A stretch of 64,000 nucleotides of DNA from Orthonyx spaldingii. Its lineage: Eukaryota > Chordata > Aves > Passeriformes > Orthonychidae. Each line of letters opens with the position of its first letter. The first letter of the stretch is position 1. The stretch is taken from the NCBI GenBank assembly GCA_013397795.1, contig VZTJ01002478.1:253721-317720 (forward strand). Reading direction: 5' to 3'. The position numbers and the translations under genes were made by a program. Shown one piece after another: positions 1-13,500 of this stretch. The notes below the pieces were generated by a model that had not been told where the DNA came from, ran no database searches, and saw only the letters and a program-made list of their open reading frames with translations.

Positions 1-857
1 AGGAATCCAATACAGTTTTATTTTTGAAACTTTCTGAAAAGTTGCTATCTTACACTGGACTGACATTAGTTCCTTTTACTGAGGTTTCTTCTGTGTCAAA
101 GAAAACATCAAAACATCACAAAAGCTCCATGAACACACTTTCATAAGACTGCATACAGAAAGTTGTAATTTCAAATCTTTATTATTTTCACTCCAAATAG
201 CAATGTATATTATAGAAATTCACAGATTAAAGAACAATATCATAACTATAGTTGGCTGAGAGAGCAAATAATCATAGTTATCAGTTTTTACTAAATTTGG
301 ATGAAAAAAAATATTTTGCAAAATGTTACAGTTGTTTAATCCTATCCATAAACCCCACAACTGTTTGTCTATAGAAAAAACATAGATGAGAAAGAAGCTA
401 AATGTACCACTGACTAATATTGCAGCATGTAAACCAATCTGTGACACTCCTTTAGAGTTAAATCAGTGATGTTCATGGCAGCTATACAAAGTCAGGGCTA
501 GTGTATGTAGAAAACTCGTGTTAATTTAGTCTTGTTAAATTTTGCTTGTTCTTCAGTGTGTTTGCAAAATCTACAGTTTCCCTTCTGGCATCATGTAATA
601 CAAATAGAGGAATTACGTGTTACTCATTCTCTAATGATTAACTATTGCTTATGGATATTGTATGAACATTTCCAGTGGTGTCTTTCTGCCTGAGGAAGTT
701 AGTACAATCCTCTCCCACTTAATACAAACTTAGAGAAATACTCCACATGAGTGCTTCAGCTTTACTCCCAAAGCAGTTGCCCTTGGTCCCAAATAGCCTG
801 TTGTGAACAACTTCTAAGCTCTTTCTGTATATTCATACATACATATATATATAATAT
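1..857. other. AT-rich non-coding stretch
   Basis: No convincing gene, RNA or transposon is visible here. The only open frames are short and of low complexity. A small TA-rich run (about 839-857) sits directly before the LTR that starts at 858 and may have been its insertion target. Base composition is the same as in most of the window. Confidence 0.6.
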
Positions 858-1454
858 TGTCAAGGTTTAACCCCAGGCAGTGACTAAATATCACACAGCT
901 GCTTGCTGATGAGCACATGAGCATATATATAACCCCCCCCACACCCAGTGGGATGGAGAGGAGAATCAGGGATAAAAAACCTAAAATTCGTGGACTGAGG
1001 TAAGAACAGTTTAATCATTTAAAATACTAGTAGTACTACTACTAGTACTACTACCACTACTACTAAAAAAAATAATAATAATAAAAAGGAGAGGAAAAAA
1101 GAGGGAAAAGAAAAAAACAAGCAATGCACAATACAACTGCTCACCACCCACTGACTGGTGTCCAGCCCATCCTCAAGCTGTGACCAGCCCCTTTGAGCCC
1201 AGTTTATACACTGGGCATGACAGTCTATGGAATGGAATATCTCTTTGGCCAGTTCAGGTCATCTGTCCCAGTACTGCAAGGAAATGAAGAAGTCCTCGAC
1301 TTAGGATATGCACTACTTAACAATAATCAGAACGTTTGTGCATTATCAACATTCTCTTATGGAATCCAAAGCACAGCATGTACTAGCTACATGAAGCTAG
1401 TACTACTAGCTTCTAAGAAGAAAAATGAATGCTATCCCAGTGCAAACCAGGACA
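858..1454 (-). repeat. Solo LTR of an avian ERVL-like endogenous retrovirus (antisense)
   Basis: Read on the minus strand this block begins TGTCCTGGTTT and ends near GGTTAAACCTTGACA, so it has the TG...CA ends of a retroviral LTR. It aligns along most of its length with the second LTR at 42854-43428. Shared blocks include the start, the GATAATRCAC region, the AACTGGCCAAAG segment and the promoter region around 1200-1222. Its TATA box has decayed to a GTATAAAC form. Compared with the other copy it lacks roughly 50 bp in the middle and has gained a local AGCTAGTA-type duplication near 1381-1418. No retroviral coding region lies on either side, so it is a solo LTR left by recombination. The 5-bp flanks (aatat and catga) do not match, so the target duplication has decayed. 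The family is known from experience of bird genomes; the exact subfamily is not assigned. Confidence 0.88.
1019..1086. repeat. ACT/AAT trinucleotide microsatellite inside the LTR
   Basis: Imperfect (ACT)n and (AGT)n units run into (AAT)n. Because units of both strands alternate, the tract also makes an 11-bp-arm palindrome. The second LTR carries an (ATT)n tract at the corresponding place (43244-43281), so the microsatellite probably grew from an A/T-rich trinucleotide seed already in the ancestral LTR. Confidence 0.85.
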
Positions 1455-4400
1455 CATGAATACCATCCAGGCACACTCAGGGCTCTGTTCTGCAAATGGG
1501 GCAGTATGCATTTGTAGGAGACTAGAAAGGTACCAGCAGGCAGTCCTGATGGCCAATTATAGCTGGGACTCAAGCACAGAATTTTGGTGTGGCTATTTTA
1601 AGGAATTGCTCACTTGCCTGTCCTAACACACGACCGCTGTTAGGTAAGACAGAAGGAATTTAGTAAATGGTAAAAGGTAAAGTATGCCAAGGTAAGAGAC
1701 AAAGTAACTTTCAGAGTGAATGGGAAGCAGAGTTGAAAGTTAGCTGCTTTTTATCTTCCTGGGGAAATGATCTTACATCCAGTATTTCATTCTGGGCAGA
1801 CTGAATAATCTGTGTAGTCATTGACAGGAAACAGTAATGTAATAGTAGACATTGCAGTATATCCTGCCTGAAAATTTCAAAGTATCTTCTATTGAGGACA
1901 TAAATCTAAAGTACCTATCTTTCTTTTCTAATGCCTTAGGTCTAAATATGTTCGTTTTCCATAGAGAGCATCTATAATTTAAATGATTTACTCTATGCAT
2001 AAAGAGTGCAAATTCTCCAAGTGTTCCTGCTTTTATTTCTCAAAGAAAACCCTTAAAAAAAAAAAGGCAGTTTAAATATACAGGCATTCAAGATGTGGGT
2101 AGAATCTCTGAAGTACTGCTTCACCTTAAAACTATCAACATAGAAACACATTTTGAAAACAACAAAGTGACTGCTGTGTATATGAACAATATTGAGATGG
2201 CAGTGCAAGATCAGTCACTTCTCGCAGGTCTTTAATATCAAACCAAAGACAGAGTTTGACTAAGATTAAGGTTACCACAAATAACAAGATACAAACATTT
2301 GTATTTTCAAGTGGTGACTAAGTCAGTGTGTAGGGGTTATATTTTATATCCACACTATGTTAGAGCAGTGTTTTCTTCTGGCGCTGTGCTGCACTCATTT
2401 TTCTTGTGACAAAGGCTTTTTGGAGTATGTGCAAATGCCTCCCATTATCTATAACACAACACTGTTAATTGTGCAAAACATGCAGATACTATAATTTACT
2501 GACTTCCAGCTATAAATTCACTAGTAATTGGGGAGAGGTGTGGAATAAGAAAACTAGAAGTAGAGCTCTACAATATGCATGTTATTGTATTATATTTGCT
2601 TCTGTTTGTGTGTGTCTGTTGAACCTTTCCCATCTCTTCTCCTTTCCCCTTTAAAGTGGAACTGCATGGACATCTGCAGTTTTCTGAGAGTTAATTGCAA
2701 CTCCCATAAAAAGATTATTTTATTGTTAATTATATATTAGGATGACTTACTTTACGAAATGTAATTTTTTTATTTCTCTCATTCTTTTAGCTATGTATTC
2801 ATATCCTATTTGAAAAGAACATTCTGAGAATAAATTGTTAACTATTTCAAAGCATTTTAGAGATAGAGTCCTGAGGATACTGAATTAAAACAAATGGTGG
2901 CAATAATGAACTGTTAGGACTTGCAGCAAAAGTAAAGACCAACTTATCTCCTGCTGCAAGTCTCAAATATAATCTGATGCGATCCAGACAAAACTTCCTC
3001 TAAACCGATAGATTACCTTGAACATAAGTTAATCAAACCACTAAATCTAGTTTAAAAGCCTCAGTATTACAAGAGAAAATCTATGTCCCTTTTCTCCTTC
3101 ACAGATTACATCACCATGTGAAAAGAGGCAGCTTGATTTCTAATACTCAGTGTTTCAATGGACTCTATATTATTTTCTAAGCATTTAGGGAACTGTTGCA
3201 GTTCCTGTTTGCTTCTTACCCTTACCAAGACATTGCTAGCCTGCTGTATATGCACTCTGTGGTGGATGTGTACTGGTTTTATTAATTGCCTGGGGAATTG
3301 ATATGTACAGAAAATAATTTCTTACTAAAATCAATTGTAGCAAATTTCAGAGAATTTGGTGAATGGAGAAAAAGATAGCATTTTGTATGTGAGCAATGGT
3401 CTTTGCAGTAGAAGGTTATATAGTGAATGGAGTTTTATTTTGTGGCTCATTTGGTTCATAGTACACATACAAATGCTGACCTTTTGACAGAGGTATACAT
3501 ATATGTTACATGAATATGAGAAAAACTGATAAAATTTCTCTTTCAATTTTTTTTGCACAAAACAGTGCTTATAATTGGTTTTGTTTTAGGAACACAGTAT
3601 CCACAGCATGTGTTTGAATTATACACACAAACTCTGCAATTGAACATGAAAAAGAGAACATTGCTCAGGAAAATATGGAAGAAAACAATGACCTCAGGTT
3701 TTTGAATTAATTGGTTTTTTACTTTTATTTTAAATTCTGAGACAAAAATATTATTGTGTAGTCTTTTAATTAAAAGTAATCTGCATTTCTTTTACATTTT
3801 CACCATGAGGTGGTTTGTTATTGGTATTCAAATATAAAGAAAGGCAATTAGGTGATACCTTAATGACTTCCACATAATTCAGAGCCAGTCTGTTATGTAA
3901 AGGAGGGGCTTACCTTACAGGCCAGGTGTTATGCACAAATCTATGTCAAACGTGCAAGAATGTTGCTCATGATTCAGTTTTTATTAATTTCCACAAATAA
4001 TTTTTTTAAGCTTTAGGTTTTTAGTTTTCTGGGTCATATTTCAGCAGTGCTTTTCTTTCCCAGTTATAAAATAAAAATTCCTAAGTATTTTTGTCTGTTA
4101 ATATTTTATATTTTTTTTATAACTTTATCTGTACTTTTCTATGGCAATCAGGCTCTAATCAGTTTTCTTTTAATAATGAGGTAAATCTTACCTCTGCCAT
4201 GACTGTCTTGTAAAATGAAACACACTAAATTAGGCTTCTTTCTCTTGCTAATCATTCATATTCAGCTATTGACATGTAAAGTCCAGATGGTTGACTTCCT
4301 GACTATCCTGATTCATTTTTTTGAATAGCAACAGTTTGCCTTTTGTCATGTATTTTCTCCATTTGTAGAGGCTTTTTTTATTTATCTACATTTACTGAAT

Positions 4401-7400
4401 AAGCTTACATATTATGGCACTTAATAAGTTCTATGATATTTAAAAAAAATTTTGTTCAGATGCGGCAGCACAGTACCTGTGTAGGAATCCTGTAAATTAT
4501 TCCATGATATCACATGAAAATCTGATGGAATAGTGCTATTTCCCTCATTTATTTACTTCAATGAAACCATTTTAAATATTCAAATATTAAAACATGCAGA
4601 ATGAAAAAAATATTGAAATTAGTGTACTTATAGGCCAAGAAAATTAAAGGGAGATATAATCATAGAGTTTAGATACAGTAAAACAGCAATTGCATGTCCA
4701 TTTGTAATATTGACTTGTGGGTGGTTCTTCTGTAAACATATTTATGTCTTTTTTTGTAGTTTGGTTTTGCATATTTTGCCATTTATGTGATGCTATGTCT
4801 TTTATTCCACTGCCTTCATACAGAACTCTCAGTAGACCTTTAGTATGAAATGTGCCATAGATTTAAAGCCATTACTAGCTGTCATGGTTTTACAGAGTGT
4901 TTGTCCCTAATAGGAGACTGAGAAGAGTGTGACAATAGAAAAATATATCCTATGATAGTAAATTCCAATGCCATCAATCACAGTTGTTTCCTTTTATTTC
5001 ATTAGTGAAAAACTTGATGTTGTCTTTGAGGTAATTTACTTAAGTGCTAAATCGCAGTGTACACATTTTCCTAAGATACTTCAATAAAAAGTACAGAATG
5101 TATTCCATGATCTCTACTATACTTAAAACTTTCTCACGACCGTGGTGCAGATGAGTAGAATTGCATTTTGGGAGTTCTACATCTGGCAACATTATGTGAA
5201 AAGATAATTATGGGTAAATGGAGCATTTTTGATACCAAAGATAGCCTTAGAATGAGAAAGAATAAAGAGATATCCTATATTTAGTTTCTTCAAATGAATA
5301 TTCCATTCTATAATGTAAAATGATGGTTGGAAATTATAGTTTTAAAGTGACTTTGAAAATGTCCTTGATTATGAATTCTGATTTTATTTAAAATTTCAGT
5401 GTCAAACAAGGCTCTTGATATCTTTAAAAGGTAATATATAAAAATCTAATTCTATTTTATATTTGTCAACTTTGGATTACAGAAAATATTCATGCTAAAC
5501 TTCAACAATGATAAAGCATCTAAACTTTCATCACAGAACTTAAACTTGGGTAAAGATATTTTAAAGATAACTTATTTTGTGTCTTGGTCTTTGTTGCTGT
5601 TTGCTTTTTTTTTCCCCCTGTGGGATTTCTAAAATGTTCATTGTTGCTGCCAGAAAGATAGGTATATTAGGTTTTATTCCTAAATGGAGAATGTTGTTTT
5701 CCTTATGATGTGTGAGCCTCCAGATATGCTGTCCATCCTGAGTGGGATTTAGAGCTGTCAAAACACATCTGAAGAGATGAATTTGTTCTCACGTTCAATT
5801 TTTATGAAACTATTGGTTTAGAATAATGTACACACAATTAATAACGTATTTATGGCACATGTTAGGGCGGTCTAAAAAAATCATAAATATATGAAAAATT
5901 GTTTTGTGATATAAATTGTAGATTCTATTTTATTACTTTTTAATTTTTAGAATATAGCAGATAATGCTAAGAATCTGTAGGTAGACAGGGTTATTGCTCT
6001 TTTCTGTGCTTTGGGGAAAAAATTATCACCATAGCTAAAACACTGTAGGTATAGGGAGTAGGGCAATCATCATCATGGCTAAAGTTTGCTAGTACATTTT
6101 ACAAGCCATTTAGGACAAAGTAGATAATCCTTTAGAACAAATGCCATAGCTAATGACTGCACCAATTATTTCACATAGATATATTTAAGTTTATAAAAAA
6201 CAGGAAAAAAGTGTAACTTACATGAGATAGGTATATCAAAAGAATATCATCTTAGTCATATTTGAGACAAATATGCACAAAACACTATAAAATAGTGTAT
6301 TTTTATGGGGAAAAAAGAGATTTTTAAGCTGCTATTACCTTCCTCAATAGATGCAGATGGAATCAGTGCTGATAGCAGGCACAGATGCACTTGTAGAAGC
6401 ATAAGAGCCTGATCCCTAAAGACAGTGAAACCGGTGTCTGTAAGTCCTCCCTTACACTTTTGCTAAGCTGCTTTGAATGAGACTTGTCAGTAATTCTTGC
6501 ACCCTTCAAATAAAGCCTTGACTCAGTTTTAGGATGACAGTATCCTTTGGCAAGAGCACATATTTCATGGAAGCCTACAGCTAATGTGCAAATCTCATTT
6601 CCCATTTGTTTTTCAATCACTCAAGCTTGCAGTCAAACAACAGAATTATTTTCAAATGTTTGCTGACCAGGAATATAAAGGTCAAGTAATGTTTAAAGAG
6701 AGGACAAACAATTGTCTTGTTTAAGTTAATTTGACTATGATTTATTAACTGTTTAAAAAGTTCATGAGTGTAAAGCACATTTTTTTTAAATGATAGAAAA
6801 TGTTATGAAATAAATATTCTTGTGAATATATGTCAGTGAATATTTATGTATGAAAAGTTCTGCCTTCCTTTCTCTTTACAATTTAAAGACTAACTGTATT
6901 AGCACAAAAAGTAACATTTATTTCACTGACTTTTTTAATTCATTGCATTCAGGTTTGTACTTTTTTTTTTTTCCTACAATAAATGTAATGTTGCAATTAC
7001 TAAAGTCAGCAGTTCCAGTGGAAACACTGGTGAACTCATTGAGTGCACTGTCAGGTGTTGCCAACCCCAGATGTCAGCCAACTGAATAGTGAGATATAAA
7101 TAATTCTTTACAGAAGAATTGCAGTCTAACAAATTGCCCATTTTAGACAAAGCTAAACTAGTATCCAGTCATTTGGTTTGCTACTTGTTAGCTGCTAATG
7201 TGTGGAACAAATGAGAGGAGCATATGCCCCTTCTTAGGAGATATAAATCAGATTAATGCCTGCCTGATTCCCAGAAGTCTGTTTGACAGGTGTCCACGCA
7301 AAATAGAATTTAAATGCAAGGATGCACTCCAATACTATCTATTTATTTTCTTTTATATTATCTCTTTCTGTAACCAAGCTATTTACAAAAAAGTGGGATT

Positions 7401-10255
7401 TCTCTACTACAGAGGACTACGTCCTCTGAACTTTCTGTATTATTTCCTGTGGATTTTGAAGAGCATCTAGGTGAGAAGTAACACAGAACAACAACAGCAA
7501 AAAGTCCACATGCAGCAACAGCAAAAAAGTGGGGGAAGAGAAGGGGTGAGAAAGAGATTTACTCACCTTCCCTTCTTATCATGAGTCAGTGTTTTGAAAC
7601 TTAAAAGTGTTGGAAATACTGCTGTCAGGTGCAAATGTAATAAATTTCATTTGATAAGTTTTGCAGAACACTTTGAAAATTACCACCTTTATGAGTTTCA
7701 ATGCTCTTTTGTGTAGTGCATATCTTTTATTTACAACAAATCTTCTATTTCTTCTTTTCTTTTGAAGGTTAGGATGTGTCTCCTATATTTGTATTTTTGT
7801 AGTTTTACAACTAAAGTCTAAATCTTCCCTTGACTGACACCGCCCTGCCTTAGATGTAATGCAAGAACACTGAAAGAAAGAGAACATGTTTTATATGTAC
7901 TGTGTGACAGATAAATGTGGATGTTCTTGGCAAGCATGATCTTGCAGCAGAGAAAAACATGAATGGCAGTCACTAGAGTTTTAAACTTTGTAGAAAGGTG
8001 AGTCTATGTTACAAATAGCCAGATGATTCTGTTCATTTATGAAAAATCTGACATAGTGTTCTACAACTAAATACTCATATAGATTGGAGGTCTGTCTTGC
8101 CTTCCTGCCTCAGAAGTATGAATTCTATTGTAGAAACCATTCATGTGCCCTTGGGGAAGTGTGGTAACACTGAATTGCAGGTCATGGCATATTATTTTTC
8201 CACAATTTGTTTCTTAAGTTCAGTAGTATTAGTCTCCTTTCCAAACAAAACAGAAGAGTTGCAGATCTTCTTTAAAGAGTGTAAATGACTCAGACATGCA
8301 ATGTCTTTGAGATAAGAAATTCTTAAATGACCTTAGTCTGAAATGGATGTTGGTGTGGGCTTTGGCTCAGCCTAACTGGAGAAGTATTGGTATAAACTAT
8401 ACTCGTGGCTGCAGAAGCAACTTGGGGACTGTTGACTGAGAGGTGAACCTCAAATGTAAAAAGGGACCAAGTAGATCCAGTGTAAATGGTTTTAATATAA
8501 TAAGAAATAAAAATGACATTTGCAAAGTATAAAAGGAATAATCCTTAAAAAATCATAATGTCACCAGAGATATTGAAATAGCTGTTTAGAGTATTACACT
8601 CTCTTTGCATAAATTGCAATACAAATACTACTACCCCTCCTATTGACATACTTCACATAGATCTTATCTAGTAGTTTAAATGTGTGACTGAATTGTCATT
8701 CCAAGTGTTCATTTAAGAGTTTTTGGTTTGGAAGGTGCTTAACTGTGTATTCTGTTATTTTGCAGTGATTCTTGTTTGAGTGACACCATAGGCTGTTTTT
8801 AATGTCTCATTGGTCTTGTGATAATTACAATTATACCTGAAAGTTAAGAATGAAACTTATACATAATGTAAGTGGGGGAAAAAATGTCAATACTGGTGGA
8901 AGAATGTAATTTTGGTGTCATTGTGGAATACTTGTAGTTTACTTGCAAAGAGCTGGTGAAAAGTTACCACAGGTGGGATGGGACAAAACCCAAGAATCTA
9001 GGGAATACTGATCTTTAAATTATGTCTAGAATCACATAAGACTTCTTTTAAAAAGCCACTTCCATTTGTCCATTGACTTATTATAAGGAAACTGAAGCTC
9101 TTTCTTATGTGAGAATTAGCATCAATCAATATTTGCTTTATTGTCTGAACCTCAAAATGTTCAGTGTTTTTTGCAGTCTCCCTATCTTAGAATTTATAAC
9201 ATATTTGCTTTTACCTTATCATGAACTAGGAAAGAAAATTAAAAATGTATGTATTTTCACACTTCAATGTCAAACGTCACTTGACTTCTAGATTGGCATT
9301 TAATCTCTGTTGTTTTGGCTTGTCTAAGATTTATGAATGTTTTGAAAATATGCTGAAAGTTCATGTAGTATTCTTTACCTTTCTTCTCAGAGTACTCCTC
9401 TGTAATAGCAGTTGTCCTGACCAGGAAAGTTGTGGAACTCTAAATCCTTATATCTAAACCTTGCTGCATCATCTTTTATAAGAGTGATATTCTGATCATA
9501 AATGCTATTTGCTTCTTTCTTCCAAATTATTTCCTTTTTCATTATGTTTCAGTCAACCTTCCATCTTGATCTTGATGAATGACACAAACAGCACTTGTAC
9601 ACTGCAGAAATAACTACTTTTAAACAAGTCAATCCAAAATAAATACTATCTATGTGGCATTAACATGACAAAAAATGTTTGCCTCTTGGAATTTGAGTTG
9701 CAGTAACTTCTGAGAAATACCTAAAGATTTCAAAGCAATTACTTTGGTTGCAAAGTATGCTTTGGGTGAATGTTTTTCAGTAAGTTTCATCCCAGATATT
9801 AGGAGGGAAAAATTTTGTATCTTAGATTTGAACTAGGTGTGTTTTCTTTAAGGATTAAACTGTGTAGTGAATGGTTAATTGAACATAGAGTTTCAGAGTT
9901 AATACATTGTTTAAGCATTATGATAACCTTTGAAATTTTACTAAAAATACATTTTTTTGATTATTCCAATTATCACCGTGATGTGAACTGTTTACATGCT
10001 ATCCGGTAAAATACAGTTTCAATTAACAGGCAGGCACTAACAGAGTGGAGGGGTGAAATAAACTTCCATATTTTCATATTTGTAGGAAATTCTACTGCCT
10101 CCCTTGCAGAGAGTGTGCCTTTAGGAGACAGTGTATCTCCTAAAACAAATCAGAGACTAGAATAAGTAATTTTTGTTTCCCTGACTGGTTTCTGCAGCCT
10201 GTCTTAGAGTAACACCAGAATATCTACACACTGTGCAGAGACGTGCAGTCAGGAA
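1455..10255. other. Long non-coding stretch without recognisable features
   Basis: AT-rich DNA with scattered mononucleotide runs, for example poly-A near 2055 and poly-T near 6961-6973. Open frames are at most about 90 codons, have biased low-complexity composition and no recognisable domain. I saw no CR1 3' end, LTR terminus, RNA gene or CpG cluster. Highly decayed repeats could be hidden here and would need a repeat-library search. Confidence 0.55.
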
Positions 10256-10335
10256 ATTCTCAGCACAGGGATGTGTTGGAATTGTTATACCTGAGATTCT
10301 CAGCACGGGGATGTGTTGGAATTGTTATACCTGAG
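10256..10335. repeat. Tandem duplication, two 40-bp units
   Basis: The 40-bp unit at 10256-10295 is followed directly by a second copy at 10296-10335. The copies differ at a single position (CAGCACAGGG against CAGCACGGGG). The near identity points to a recent duplication, or to a minisatellite with only two units in this assembly. Nothing coding overlaps it. Confidence 0.97.
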
Positions 10336-12300
10336 AAGAATTTAGTGACTCCTCTCATGCAGAACCTGTAGTGCCTTACTGAGGACAAGCACCTGTGTGT
10401 GTTCCGTGAAAGAACAAAGTAAGTATTTTAAGAAACAACCGTTAAGACAGATGTGATACTGATTTACATTTTTGTTATATTTCAGTGATTCCAGCCTTTA
10501 TCTGGGATGTGGGAAACCTAGATTCATAATCTTCTTAACTCTAAGGTTAAAATTTGTGCCTTTCAGCTCTGTAGACATAGATAATATCTCTGTACTGAAT
10601 GTTCATGCTTAACAGATACTTAAATCTGACTATGAAATAACCAAATAGCCAAAAGAGGGATTTTTTTTTCATCTCTCTTTCAGAGAAATATCACATTATA
10701 AAATAGTTTTCAGAGGAGTTAGTTAATTATTTGAAAGCTTATATGGTAAACTTCATAAAGTACAAAGAGAATGGCAGTACTGGCAGTGATGATACAGGAA
10801 TTAGCATTCTATATGGAATTACAGTGCGTGATGGATTTCATCTGAAGAAATTGAAATTTCATAACTCAGCAAGCTATTGTATTTTTCTGGTGCAGGACGT
10901 AATGGTTTTGTTACAGCAGAACTAGGTTCTGGCAATAGAAGACTGACAGTGCCTATAATACCTACAGTTGCAGCTTTTGATTATTGCACAGAGTTTAAAC
11001 ATTATTTTGGCCACAGAGAGATTGATTTGCAAAGAGTTTTAATATTTTAATGCTAATAGAGATGGCTGTTTCATTCACATGTAACTTAAGAAAAAATCAT
11101 AAAACGTATTTATTTAGATTCATTATTGCAAGCAAAAGGATGTAAGATTGAAATTCACAAATTAACAACTCACTTTCAGCTGTCGTCACTTGGTGTTATT
11201 GAAGATAGTATAAACTAGCCTCATCTTTGAAAATAATACCTCCATCTTTGAAAATAATTTTTTATCATGTGTAGTTGCAGCTCAGGCTTAGCAATGTTGC
11301 TTTCAAGTAAATAAGACATCAAATGTAAAATATAGTTTGTATAGCTGTGTAATGTGTTATGTACTGTGCTGATAAAAGTTGGTGATGTGTTGATAGTTTG
11401 TTGGTTTGTTTTTTAAATTCACACTAATTCTTTAGTAGAAGATATTTCTTTTCTCTGCATGTTGTTCCAATTTTCTTTCTTTTCTTTCTGCTTTATGCAT
11501 TCCTTTCTTTAGAGATTTGCTCCATAGCTTGTTTAGCTAGACAAGAAGGAGCAGTAAAATTAGGGGTATGCCAAAAAACCTTTTTCTGTCTCCAAAATAC
11601 ATCCTATCAGCCAGGGTTAGTCAACTCTGTCTTGGATGGGGTAACCCATTTTGAATATGCCCTGAAGAGAAGACCTTTTGGCCCAAAGAACACTTTAACA
11701 CTGTATGGATGTAGTTTGTGGCTACTGTGACAAATAACTTTAATGTCTGTTTTAAGTGCACTGCTGTCCTTACTGTCTTTCTTTAAATACACTTGACTTT
11801 AAATAAATATGAACTTTTGAACTCTATTAAAAAGATTTAAGGCTAGAAAGTTTTACCACAGAGCACACATATAACTGCAGGTGAATAGCCATGAATCTTT
11901 TCTTTCTTTTTTGACTGGCTGCAGACATCTCAGGGGAGGTACAGCAAAGTTCCCAAAACCAGCAAAGGCACCTTTCTGTGCTGAGTGTGTGCAGTTCAGA
12001 GAGACAACAACACTTCTCATGATGCTGAAGGACAGCGTGAATTCACACCTTTGCTTAGCTTGTGCTTTACTGATGTGTTTAATCTCTAATGTAGAATTCA
12101 AAGCAGATTTTACCTAAATTTTGGCATGGTGTTGTTTGCCCTAATTGGTTATTATAATACAGAAATACAAAATATCTGAGCATTCTTTATGTCAGTTGCA
12201 TTTAAATCCAAGTATCTTTTCTAATCTTTAGACTGTTATTTGTAGACACTACACAGTGATAAGACAATACCTTATCATGCTGTTAAATATGAAGCTTGGG
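10336..12300. other. Non-coding stretch with one short direct repeat
   Basis: No gene is recognisable. At 11222-11258 a 16-bp sequence (CATCTTTGAAAATAAT) occurs twice with a 21-bp period. Between 11850 and 12120 both strands hold open frames of about 80 codons, but neither resembles a known domain and they overlap each other, so at most one could be real and probably neither is. Confidence 0.5.
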
Positions 12301-12450
12301 AATATCTCAGCCGCCAGAAAAATGTCGATATCCTGATGTGACATTCACAGAGCAGTGTCCTGTTTGAATTACTAAACAGTTGTCTGCGCTGTCAATGACA
12401 CAGTTTAAAATATTTGACAGTAAGAAGAACTTCAAGCCCTTATAAAAAGA
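12301..12450. promoter_or_regulatory. Candidate conserved non-coding element
   Basis: This block stands out from its surroundings by keeping several CpG dinucleotides in a CpG-poor region (near 12311, 12327 and 12388). It also has compact motif-like words such as CTGTCAATGACA and TTTGACAG, which resemble TALE-homeodomain (MEIS/PBX) sites. It has no open frame of note and no transposon signature. Conservation is inferred from composition only and has not been measured. Confidence 0.3.
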
Positions 12451-13310
12451 ATTTAACTATGTACATGTACCTTATTTAGGAAGTGTGGGCTTGAAGGAAT
12501 GAAATTGTCCATATATATTTTAAAATCACCTCTCAAATTATCGGAGAAAGATAATTCTCTCTCTCTTCCCACCTTCTGCTCCCCCCTTTTGGAAAAGATA
12601 CCTGATGTAAAAATGTAATGTCACCCTTTATTGTCTGACAAATCTTATGAGATAATATAAAGTGATTAAAGTATAGTCTGTGTATTTTTATGCTATTTTG
12701 ACATTTTATCTCAGTGACTGGTATTTTAGAGCAGATCTTTTGAAATTCTTATTGAGTATTATTTTTTGTTTTTCTGCAAATGACAGTGTGATCTCACTTG
12801 TTAAGAATTGAATCTTTTCTTACAATACACCACCAGTTGCATTGCCTTCCGTATGGTGAAAAATCTGTGTATCAGGTTTCCCCTATATTGATTTGTATCT
12901 AAGCCTTTTTCAATGTATTTTCCTTTAAGTTTTAGTATAACAGCTTGCACTGCAATCAAAAGACATGCTTGTAAGATATTTTTACCCTAATTTGAGACAG
13001 TCCAAACAACTCCATTCAATAAATAACACCAGCTTGGCATGGACTGCAGAATATTGTGGGAAAATATGCACCGTGGTTTTCATATTCAGCTTCCAAAAGT
13101 ATTACATAAATAGAAAAAAATAAAAGAACACTGTATCATTGGATTGCAAAAACAGGATAACTTTACCATCCTGCAGTTCTGAAATTAGCTGAATTTAATA
13201 AAAAGCTATAACAAGCTTCACAAATCTGAGATCTGAGAACTCTGATCCTTCCACTTCAAACACATGGGCCTGTAGCACTTGGTATAAAGGGAGAGTCTGT
13301 TAGCTGTTGG

Positions 13311-13500
13311 CAACAGAAGTCCTTTCCGAGCCGCGCCAGTCAACAGGGGACAATTTATGCAGACGAGCATTGTGCATAAGCCTAATGCCATTGAAGGCAA
13401 CAGCAAAACACTGTTGTGACTTTATGGTGATCAGCATAGGGCACAACAGGATTCACAGAAGTGGTTGCTGGGCAATTATCTGTTTTCGTGTTTTTTTCTG
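13311..13500. promoter_or_regulatory. Candidate conserved non-coding element with TTATGCA inverted repeat
   Basis: A local cluster of CpGs (CCGAGCCGCGCC near 13326-13337, and GACGAG near 13363) lies beside a perfect 7-bp inverted repeat, TTATGCA at 13355-13361 and TGCATAA at 13373-13379. These half sites look like POU/octamer-type words. Short frames cross it on both strands (13218-13406 minus, 13307-13513 plus) but show no domain. The pattern of retained CpG plus dense motifs is typical of vertebrate developmental enhancers. This is inference from sequence style. Confidence 0.35.

Noticed and set aside
1193..1459. 88-codon plus-strand frame
   Set aside because: It lies inside the solo LTR in antisense orientation and corresponds to no retroviral gene.
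10256..10335. Possible CRISPR-like repeat
   Set aside because: Two directly adjacent copies without spacers in a vertebrate-type sequence; a simple tandem duplication.
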